Source of the DNA: Deltaproteobacteria bacterium RIFCSPHIGHO2_12_FULL_43_9
Lineage (GTDB): Bacteria > Bdellovibrionota > O2-12-FULL-43-9
Direction of reading: 5' to 3'
Length of the DNA: 6,223 nucleotides
NCBI GenBank assembly: GCA_001798265.1
Contig: MGRR01000049.1
Span: 1 to 6,223 of the forward strand
Below the pieces are notes generated by a model, which worked only from the letters and a program-made list of their open reading frames with translations, was not told where the DNA came from and searched no databases. A program made the translations under genes and the position numbers. Shown one piece after another: positions 1 to 4,317 of the stretch (position 1 is the stretch's first letter; each line of letters begins with the position of its first letter).

Positions 1-209
1 ACCCTTCCGTTTACAATTTTTATTGTAAGAGAAATTAATGTTTTCTTCTCATCTTTGCTTAGTGTGGGGGATTCCCCCGTTGTTCCACACGGCACAATGC
101 CATGTATGCCGGCCTTAATCTGCTCTTCAACGAGCTTTTCATATGCTTTCTGGTCTATAAGATTATTTTTAAAAGGTGTTACTATTGCTGTAAGAATTCC
201 CTCAAACAT
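1..209 (-). CDS. dapA: 4-hydroxy-tetrahydrodipicolinate synthase, N-terminal part (cut by window edge)
   Basis: DapA condenses pyruvate with aspartate semialdehyde, the first committed step of the diaminopimelate/lysine pathway, in the cytoplasm. Only the first 69 codons are visible; the gene continues leftward out of the window. The reading begins MFEGILTAIVTPF, which closely follows the E. coli start MFTGSIVAIVTP. It carries the family's GTTGESPTL motif at residues 42-50, where the two threonines (43, 44) correspond to the Thr pair of the active-site proton relay. The catalytic Tyr and Schiff-base Lys lie beyond the edge. The ATG is preceded by AAAGGA at a normal distance, inside the last codons of lysA, and only one base separates it from the lysA stop, so translation is probably coupled. 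Identity is secure; completeness of the rest cannot be judged. Confidence 0.95.
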   Translation of the reverse strand, partial: MFEGILTAIVTPFKNNLIDQKAYEKLVEEQIKAGIHGIVPCGTTGESPTLSKDEKKTLISLTIKIVNGR

Positions 210-210
210 T

Positions 211-1479
211 TTAATCCTTTCCACCAAGCCAGTGTGCCATTGTTTCACCCAGAATTAAATCTTCAAGAGCTTCTCTTTTCCTTATAACCGCGAATTTATC
301 TCCATTTACCAAAATTTCCGCAACCCTTGGACGGGAGTTGTAGTTTGATGACATAGAAAATCCATATGCCCCAGCGCTCATAACCGCAAGTAGATCCCCC
401 GGTGAAACAGTTGGCATCTTTCTTTCCCTTGCCAGAAAATCCCCTGTTTCACAGACCGGACCAACCACATCGACGACCTTTGTTGACTCACTGGAGGATT
501 CTTTAACGGGGATTATCTCCTGATAGGCATTATAGAGACCGGGCCTTATCAAGTCATTCATGGCTGCATCAACAATTACAAACTCTTTTTGAGAGGTATG
601 TTTAGTAAAAAGAACCTTTGTGACTAAGATGCCTGCGTTGCCAACAATAACCCTGCCAGGCTCCATAATTAACATAAGATCAAGCCCTGCAAGTTCATCC
701 AGCACCGCCTTCGCATAATCCCTGGGATGAGGCGGATTCTCATCCGAATATGTAATTCCAAGTCCACCCCCGATATCGAGATGATCTATTTTAATGCCCT
801 CACTTTTAAGCTGTTTAATCGTATTTTTAATACTCCTTAACGCATCTAAAAATGGGGCAAGCTCGGTAACCTGTGAACCTATGTGGCAGTCTATTCCAAC
901 TAAATCCAGATTTGGATCTTTTGAGGCCTTGTGGAATAGACCAATTGCTTCTTTAAGTGGAATTCCGAATTTATTTTGCAAAAGACCGGTTGAGATGTAT
1001 GGATGCGTTTTTGGATCTATATCTGGATTAACCCTTATTGAGATGGGGGCTTTTGTTTTTAACTTTTTGGCGATATTTGAGACAAGCTCAAGCTCCTGTG
1101 CCGATTCTACATTCAAGCTAAGAATCTTCTCTTTGAGGGCGAACTCAATCTCATCCTCCCTTTTTCCAACGCCCGAGAAAACAATCTTCTTCCTCTCCCC
1201 ACCGGCTTTTAGAACCCGAAAGAGTTCTCCACCTGAAACAATGTCTGCTCCACACCCCAATGAGAGGAGAAGCCTCAATACAGCAATATTGCTATTTGCC
1301 TTTACGGCGTAACAGAGTAGAGCATCGACATCCTTAAATGGCTCAGAAAACTGCTGAACATGACGGGTAAGTGTTGCCTGACTGTAGCAATAAAAGGGTG
1401 TTCCAACCTCCGAGGCAATCTTCTTTAACGGAACCTCTTCACAGTAAAGCTCCTCACTTTTAAAATTGAAATGGTGCAT
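211..1479 (-). CDS. lysA: Diaminopimelate decarboxylase
   Basis: LysA is a PLP-dependent enzyme that decarboxylates meso-diaminopimelate to L-lysine, the last step of lysine biosynthesis. The 422-residue product has normal family length (fold-type III, alanine racemase-like barrel followed by a beta domain). Visible motifs in order: YAVKAN at 57-62 with the PLP lysine K60; HIGSQ at 199-203; the phosphate-binding GGGLG at 237-241; EPGR at 273-276; CETGD at 343-347, supplying the Cys/Glu of the partner active site; and GAYGFSMSSNYNSRPR at 370-385. The ATG at 1479 is fixed as the earliest start because the codon just upstream in frame is TAA. It overlaps the end of the lptM-like gene by 20 nt. 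No strong Shine-Dalgarno is seen, only an A/G-rich run (AAGAAGAAG). It is probably co-transcribed with lptM and dapA. No dapF lies between lysA and dapA, unlike some related operons. Confidence 0.97.
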   Translation of the reverse strand: MHHFNFKSEELYCEEVPLKKIASEVGTPFYCYSQATLTRHVQQFSEPFKDVDALLCYAVKANSNIAVLRLLLSLGCGADIVSGGELFRVLKAGGERKKIVFSGVGKREDEIEFALKEKILSLNVESAQELELVSNIAKKLKTKAPISIRVNPDIDPKTHPYISTGLLQNKFGIPLKEAIGLFHKASKDPNLDLVGIDCHIGSQVTELAPFLDALRSIKNTIKQLKSEGIKIDHLDIGGGLGITYSDENPPHPRDYAKAVLDELAGLDLMLIMEPGRVIVGNAGILVTKVLFTKHTSQKEFVIVDAAMNDLIRPGLYNAYQEIIPVKESSSESTKVVDVVGPVCETGDFLARERKMPTVSPGDLLAVMSAGAYGFSMSSNYNSRPRVAEILVNGDKFAVIRKREALEDLILGETMAHWLGGKD

Positions 1480-1657
1480 TTATTTTTTTCTTCTTCTTTT
1501 TATCCTTCTCCGGTGATTTTTTATCAACATCCCCAACCCTCTCTTTTTGCAGAAAGATCTCCTGATCCTGCCCCTTCATAGGAGGCAAAGGTGGTCCCTT
1601 GACCCCACATCCCTCCAATAAAACCACAAAAACAAATAATAATGTAAACCTATTCAT
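1460..1657 (-). CDS. lptM: LptM (YifL)-like small outer-membrane lipoprotein
   Basis: This 65-residue lipoprotein resembles LptM/YifL, which in E. coli assists maturation of the LPS translocon LptDE. A short signal peptide (hydrophobic residues 4-14) ends in a lipobox LEGC with the lipidated Cys at 17. Glu at -2 of the lipobox is slightly unusual. It is followed by the family signature CGVKGPPLPP (17-26; E. coli has CGLKGPLYFPP). The tail is highly charged: nine lysines lie between residues 46 and 58, six of them consecutive (53-58). Location immediately upstream of lysA is a known context for this family in proteobacteria and supports the call. It overlaps lysA by 20 nt. No clear Shine-Dalgarno precedes the ATG, and the predicted leader is very short. 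The family call rests on a short motif plus context; the precise partner is inferred. Confidence 0.85.
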   Translation of the reverse strand: MNRFTLLFVFVVLLEGCGVKGPPLPPMKGQDQEIFLQKERVGDVDKKSPEKDKKKKKKINAPFQF

Positions 1658-1676
1658 TTATACGCGCCAAGTTATG

Positions 1677-1706
1677 AGTATAAGTAAAATTAGTCAAGAA
1701 TATCAA
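1677..1706 (-). promoter_or_regulatory. Predicted sigma70-type promoter for lptM-lysA-dapA
   Basis: On the minus strand TTGATA (1706-1701) is followed after 18 bp by TATACT (1682-1677). Each hexamer matches the consensus at five of six bases. Transcription would begin near 1670, about 13 nt before the lptM ATG, leaving a very short leader. It is the best-scoring pair by eye in the 101-bp divergent spacer. Inference from sequence only. Confidence 0.5.
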
Positions 1707-1753
1707 TATAATACGTTGTGTAGACAAGCCGTAGCTTATAAGCTACAATACGT
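1707..1753 (+). promoter_or_regulatory. Promoter/operator region of the toxin-antitoxin operon with 16-bp palindrome
   Basis: A perfect TATAAT lies at 1707-1712 but lacks a good -35. An alternative pair is TTGTGT (1716-1721) and TATAAG (1737-1742) with a short 15-bp spacer. The perfect 16-bp palindrome GTAGCTTATAAGCTAC occupies 1731-1746. It sits inside a longer imperfect inverted repeat whose arms are 1713-1723 and 1743-1753 (9 of 11 bases complementary). Toxin-antitoxin operons are normally autorepressed through such palindromes by the HTH antitoxin, so this is the likely operator. Read as RNA, the palindrome could instead fold as a 6-bp stem with a TATA loop just upstream of the toxin ATG. 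The palindrome is certain; its role is inferred. Confidence 0.6.
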
Positions 1754-1758
1754 AAAGA

Positions 1759-2094
1759 ATGGAAGTTCAACCTAGGGATATCAAGGTTTATATAGCTCCC
1801 AATGGAAAAATACCATTCATTGAATGGTTGAGTTCGCTGAAAGATATAAGCGCGAGAGCCAAGATTCGAATTCGTTTGGATCGATTGAGTTTAGGAAATT
1901 TTGGCGATTGCAAACATGTAGGTGGTGGAGTTTTCGAACTTAGAATTAAATTTGGTCCTGGATATCGTGTTTATTTTGGACAGGTAGGAAACGAAATTAT
2001 TCTACTTCTTTCCGGAGGAGATAAAAACACGCAATCAGATGATATAAAAAAGGCTATTAAATACTGGGCAGATTATAAGGAGGTACAAAAATGA
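1759..2094 (+). CDS. Type II toxin, RelE/HigB superfamily (Gp49-like addiction-module killer protein)
   Basis: The 111-residue product matches the small RelE/ParE-superfamily toxins annotated as addiction-module killer protein / phage-derived Gp49-like. Characteristic stretches in order: PFIEWLSSLKD (19-29); the helix KIRIRLDRLSLGNFGD (35-50); the beta-strand core GVFELRIKFGPGYRVYFGQ (57-75); and LLSGGDKNTQSDDIKKAI (83-100). Members are thought to cleave mRNA on the ribosome. The basic residues R62, K64, R70 and K89 fall where such toxins carry catalytic or RNA-binding residues, but I cannot assign them individually. Its stop overlaps the antitoxin start (ATGA), so the order is toxin first, as in HigBA-type modules. 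Initiation appears weak (only AAAGA just before the ATG), in contrast to the strong antitoxin site. No frame disruption is seen, so it is probably functional. Target specificity cannot be read from sequence. Confidence 0.9.
   Translation: MEVQPRDIKVYIAPNGKIPFIEWLSSLKDISARAKIRIRLDRLSLGNFGDCKHVGGGVFELRIKFGPGYRVYFGQVGNEIILLLSGGDKNTQSDDIKKAIKYWADYKEVQK
2077..2084 (+). promoter_or_regulatory. Strong Shine-Dalgarno of the antitoxin gene
   Basis: AAGGAGGT, close to a perfect anti-16S match, lies inside the last toxin codons with a 6-nt spacer to the antitoxin ATG at 2091. It decides that start and probably gives more antitoxin than toxin per transcript. Confidence 0.85.
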
Positions 2095-2396
2095 CACGAC
2101 AAAAAAAAAGTAAAAGTTATCAGGAAGAGCTTATCAAGGGGTTAAGAGACCCTGAGGAGGCGGTTGCATACCTGAATTCTGCACTTGACGAGAATGAACT
2201 AGATCTTTTTTTAATGGCATTACGTAATGTGGCCGAGGCGAAGGGTATGAGTAAAGTAGCTCGGGAAACGCATTTGAATAGGGAGAACCTGTATAGGATG
2301 CTCTCATCAAATGGTAATCCACAACTATCGAGCCTTACTACTCTTCTTGATGCTTTAGGGTTTCAACTTGTGATTGATTTTAAAAAGGCGGCATAA
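2091..2396 (+). CDS. Antitoxin with helix-turn-helix domain (addiction-module antidote family)
   Basis: This 101-residue protein is the partner of the upstream toxin. It fits the putative addiction-module antidote family: an N-terminal YQEELIKGLRDPEEAVAYLN segment (10-29), then a helical DNA-binding region. MSKVARETHLNRENLYRMLS (53-72) reads as the helix-turn-helix, followed by the conserved GNPQLSSLTTLLDALGFQL (75-93). The protein should neutralise the toxin by direct binding and repress the operon, probably at the palindrome 1731-1746. The start is secured by the 4-nt ATGA overlap and the near-perfect Shine-Dalgarno. Unlike many antitoxins, the HTH occupies the C-terminal half and the toxin-binding part is probably N-terminal, as is usual for this family. 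No terminator separates it from nth 16 nt downstream. Confidence 0.9.
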   Translation: MTRQKKSKSYQEELIKGLRDPEEAVAYLNSALDENELDLFLMALRNVAEAKGMSKVARETHLNRENLYRMLSSNGNPQLSSLTTLLDALGFQLVIDFKKAA

Positions 2397-2412
2397 AAGT
2401 CTTTCACTAAAA

Positions 2413-3051
2413 ATGACAAAAGCAAAAGCTAATAAAATTTTAAATATCCTGAATAAAGAATTCCACGATGCTAAACCTGCACTGAAGGCTAAGAGTACGT
2501 TTCAATTTTTGATTGCGGTCATTTTGTCTGCTCAATGTACTGATAAAAGGGTTAATGCGACTACGCCATTGTTATTTAAAAAGTGGCCCGATGCTGGGTC
2601 TCTTGCCTTGGCTAAGGTTGGAGATGTTGAAGGGGTGATTCGTCCTTTGGGGTTTTTTAGGAGTAAGACAAGGAGCATTATTGGTTGTTCAAAGGGGTTG
2701 GTTGAGAGGTTTGGAGGGAGGGTTCCAGGTAATCGGGATGATCTGGAGTCATTGCCTGGGGTGGGGAGAAAGACAGCAAGTGTTGTTTTGGGGAATATTT
2801 TTGGTGTTCCTGCGTTGGCGGTAGATACGCATGTTAAGAGGGTTTCAAAGAGGATAGGGTTTACTAATTTTACTGATGTAGTAAAAATTGAAGACGATCT
2901 CTGCAGGGTTATTCCGAAAGCTAAATGGGCATTGGCAACAAATCTTTTGATTTTACATGGAAGAAAAACCTGTAAGGCCCCAAGGCCACTCTGTCCGCAG
3001 TGTCATATTAAAGGTTTATGTAATTATTACTCTATTCATTTTAAATCTTAA
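2413..3051 (+). CDS. nth: Endonuclease III (DNA glycosylase / AP lyase)
   Basis: Nth excises oxidised pyrimidines and cleaves the strand at the resulting abasic site in base-excision repair. The 212-residue protein starting at the ATG at 2413 has the length of E. coli Nth (211). Its key residues fall at identical numbers: the helix-hairpin-helix LPGVGRKTA (114-122) with catalytic Lys120, VDTH with Asp138, and the [4Fe-4S] ligands C187, C194, C197, C203 (C-x6-C-x2-C-x5-C). An upstream in-frame TTG at 2374 would add 13 residues but lies inside the antitoxin gene and breaks this register, so it was rejected. The Shine-Dalgarno is weak, and there is no room for a promoter in the 16-nt gap except inside the antitoxin gene, so read-through from the toxin-antitoxin transcript is likely. 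The coding strand is noticeably G- and T-rich around 2590-2830. Confidence 0.96.
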   Translation: MTKAKANKILNILNKEFHDAKPALKAKSTFQFLIAVILSAQCTDKRVNATTPLLFKKWPDAGSLALAKVGDVEGVIRPLGFFRSKTRSIIGCSKGLVERFGGRVPGNRDDLESLPGVGRKTASVVLGNIFGVPALAVDTHVKRVSKRIGFTNFTDVVKIEDDLCRVIPKAKWALATNLLILHGRKTCKAPRPLCPQCHIKGLCNYYSIHFKS

Positions 3052-3124
3052 TTGTTGACCCGGGATGCAACAGAATTTAGTCTGGATATAGATGGTTTGC
3101 AGTACACAATAGAGAAAAAGATCA

Positions 3125-3772
3125 ATGTGGGGTGGCCTGCTTAAAAGTGTATTGCTTACCCTCCTTTCCATGGCTGCCCTTACAGCGCCACTAATAATGA
3201 GAGTTAATACATATCCACTCTCTAAACTCGATTATCTGGCTATCCTTCTACTGACCGTTTGGTTGTTTAATGAGTTCTATCTTCCATCTACCCCCAGGTC
3301 GAATGAAATAAAAGAGAGGCTAAGTCTGCAGATATTGGTTATTCTGCAGCCAGGTACGATATTTATTACAGCTGCTCAGTATTTTTGGCTCGGCCCGACG
3401 CTCACTCTTTTAAGTACAATGAGGTTTTTCGGCCTTCTGATGGCCTTATCCGGATTAATTCTCAGGGCTCTATCCATGGTTACTTTGGGAAAAAGATATA
3501 CGATGGTTGTTTCCATCAGAGAGGGACACACAATTGTTACAAGGGGGCTTTATAAACATATTCGTCACCCGGGTTATTTAGGGATGTTTCTGTTTCTCTT
3601 GGGTTTTGTACTTTTCTTTTCCAGCAGCTGGGGGCTGATTGTGTATATGATATGGGGGATTGGCCAGCTGTATAGAATTAGAATTGAAGAGAGGGTTCTG
3701 GAGAATTTTTTTGGAAATTTTTACACAGAATACCAAAAAAGGTCGAAGCGACTCATACCCTTTGTTTATTAA
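3125..3772 (+). CDS. Isoprenylcysteine carboxyl methyltransferase (ICMT)-family integral membrane protein
   Basis: A 215-residue multi-spanning membrane protein with hydrophobic segments at about 5-25, 36-52, 68-90, 98-120 and 152-180. The C-terminal half carries the ICMT/phospholipid-methyltransferase-like signature: TRGLYKHIRHPGYLG (139-153, containing RHPxYxG), then after a hydrophobic pair RIRIEERVLENFFG (184-197) with the EE pair that helps bind S-adenosylmethionine, and FYTEYQKRSKRLIPF (199-213). It is therefore probably a SAM-dependent methyltransferase acting at the inner membrane. Bacterial members are mostly uncharacterised, and the acceptor (isoprenoid, lipid, other) cannot be told. 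The 73-bp gap after nth holds a TTGACC at 3055-3060 but no convincing -10, and only a weak GAGA as ribosome site, so it may belong to the nth transcript. No terminator-like hairpin follows. Confidence 0.82.
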   Translation: MWGGLLKSVLLTLLSMAALTAPLIMRVNTYPLSKLDYLAILLLTVWLFNEFYLPSTPRSNEIKERLSLQILVILQPGTIFITAAQYFWLGPTLTLLSTMRFFGLLMALSGLILRALSMVTLGKRYTMVVSIREGHTIVTRGLYKHIRHPGYLGMFLFLLGFVLFFSSSWGLIVYMIWGIGQLYRIRIEERVLENFFGNFYTEYQKRSKRLIPFVY

Positions 3773-3785
3773 CCCATTAATTTTA

Positions 3786-3812
3786 TTGACAGCCCGGGCT
3801 TCGATGTTTAAT
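3786..3812 (+). promoter_or_regulatory. Predicted promoter of the cold-shock gene
   Basis: A perfect -35 TTGACA (3786-3791) is followed after 15 bp by TTTAAT (3807-3812; five of six consensus). The spacer begins with the GC-rich palindrome AGCCCGGGCT (3791-3800), which overlaps the -35 by one base and could be a protein site. The spacer is shorter than ideal. Transcription from here would give a leader of about 90 nt, the arrangement expected for cold-shock genes. Confidence 0.5.
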
Positions 3813-3845
3813 GCTCTTGTATAAGGGTGGATTTGGTACAGTCTG

Positions 3846-3877
3846 CCGACTCTGCGCGAATAAGCGTCGGGTTATTC
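3846..3877 (+). promoter_or_regulatory. Leader RNA of csp with competing stems
   Basis: Two pairings compete: CCGAC (3846-3850) with GTCGG (3866-3870), and GAATAA (3858-3863) with TTATTC (3872-3877). The second uses bases inside the loop of the first. The 1-nt connection at 3871 makes a simultaneous pseudoknot sterically unlikely, so they are probably alternatives. Known cspA leaders refold with temperature; a similar role here is inferred. Confidence 0.4.
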
Positions 3878-3909
3878 AATGTTGTGTTAGTTTACAAGGA
3901 GGTCTTGCA

Positions 3910-4113
3910 ATGCCGGTAGGTACAGTTAAATGGTTTAACGATAATAAGGGGTATGGGTTTATTGCTCAGAATGGTGGGGCTGACGTGTTTGTGCACTACA
4001 GCGCTATTCAAGGAGAGGGTTTTAAGACCCTAACTGAAGGGCAAGAGGTTGAGTTCGAAATGACTGAAGGTCCAAAAGGGCCTCAGGCAACCTGCGTGAT
4101 TAAGAAGACTTAA
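3910..4113 (+). CDS. csp: Cold-shock-domain protein (CspA family)
   Basis: A 67-residue single cold-shock domain, an OB-fold protein that binds single-stranded RNA/DNA and melts RNA structure. Signature elements: GTVKWFN (4-10), RNP1 KGYGFI (13-18) and RNP2 VFVHYSAI (26-33), then the QEVEFEMTEGPKGPQATCV segment (45-63) of the C-terminal strands. The ATG at 3910 is chosen because AAGGAGGT (3896-3903) precedes it by 6 nt and it gives the family's canonical MPVGTVKWFN start. An in-frame ATG at 3811 would add 33 residues but lies upstream of the predicted transcription start, so it was rejected. It stands alone, with its own promoter and a hairpin downstream. Whether it is cold-induced or constitutive cannot be told; CspA paralogues differ. 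Confidence 0.96.
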   Translation: MPVGTVKWFNDNKGYGFIAQNGGADVFVHYSAIQGEGFKTLTEGQEVEFEMTEGPKGPQATCVIKKT

Positions 4114-4118
4114 ATCAC

Positions 4119-4161
4119 ACTCTTTGAGAGTCCCCCGGTAGGCATTAAACGGCCTACCGGG
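4119..4161 (+). terminator. Two adjacent hairpins after csp, possible terminator lacking a T-run
   Basis: A small hairpin ACTCT-TTG-AGAGT (4119-4131) is followed by a strong 10-bp perfect stem, CCCGGTAGGC (4134-4143) with GCCTACCGGG (4152-4161), closing an 8-nt loop. Position just after the csp stop suggests a 3' end, but neither strand shows the T-run of a standard intrinsic terminator. It may be a processing or stability hairpin, or work together with Rho. Confidence 0.6.
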
Positions 4162-4171
4162 AATTGGCAGC

Positions 4172-4200
4172 TTGACAAAAGCCACTCATATTTTCATAAT
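4172..4200 (+). promoter_or_regulatory. Near-consensus sigma70 promoter of rho
   Basis: A perfect TTGACA (4172-4177), an optimal 17-bp spacer and CATAAT (4195-4200; five of six) make this the best promoter in the window. Transcription should begin near 4207, leaving a leader of about 110 nt before the rho ATG. An inverted repeat, GACAAAAGCC (4174-4183) and GGCTTTGTC (4202-4210), flanks the -10. Confidence 0.75.
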
Positions 4201-4245
4201 CGGCTTTGTCTTGAGGGTATATATCCCGACAGTTGTACGAAATCC

Positions 4246-4295
4246 CCACACGATTTGGCTCATCTAATATAAAATTATCAAATTTCCATGTGTGG
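4246..4295 (+). promoter_or_regulatory. Structured leader of rho
   Basis: CCACAC (4246-4251) can pair with GTGTGG (4290-4295). Nested inside, ATTTG (4253-4257) can pair with CAAAT (4279-4283). The two helices are joined by an asymmetric internal loop, with an AT-rich apical loop of about 21 nt. The structure ends 8 nt before the GAGGT ribosome site (4304-4308). Rho genes are autoregulated through their leader in E. coli; this fold could take part in such control. By-eye pairing only. Confidence 0.35.
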
Positions 4296-4317
4296 TAGTG
4301 CTTGAGGTAACCAAAAA

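Noticed and set aside
62..90. Inverted repeats GGGGG-ATT-CCCCC and GTGTGG...CCACAC
   Set aside because: They lie in the codons for the conserved GTTGESPTL motif of dapA; coding constraint explains them better than a regulatory site.
794..1312. Long open frame on the plus strand opposite lysA
   Set aside because: Antisense to a confidently identified lysA; no ribosome site, and the translation resembles no known family.
2374..2412. TTG start giving 13 extra residues on nth
   Set aside because: Overlaps the antitoxin gene, has no ribosome site, and shifts residues out of the exact E. coli Nth numbering that the ATG at 2413 gives.
3055..3083. Possible promoter before the ICMT-family gene (TTGACC with TAGTCT)
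   Set aside because: The -10 matches only half of the consensus at the proper distance; too weak to call.
3811..3909. In-frame N-terminal extension of the cold-shock protein from an ATG at 3811
   Set aside because: Lies at or before the predicted transcription start; the canonical MPVGTVKWFN start at 3910 has a near-perfect Shine-Dalgarno, and the extension has no domain.
4215..4227. Apparent palindrome GGGTATATATCCC in the rho leader
   Set aside because: Only the outer GGG/CCC pairs are complementary; the TATATAT centre is not self-complementary in register, so the hairpin would be only 3 bp.
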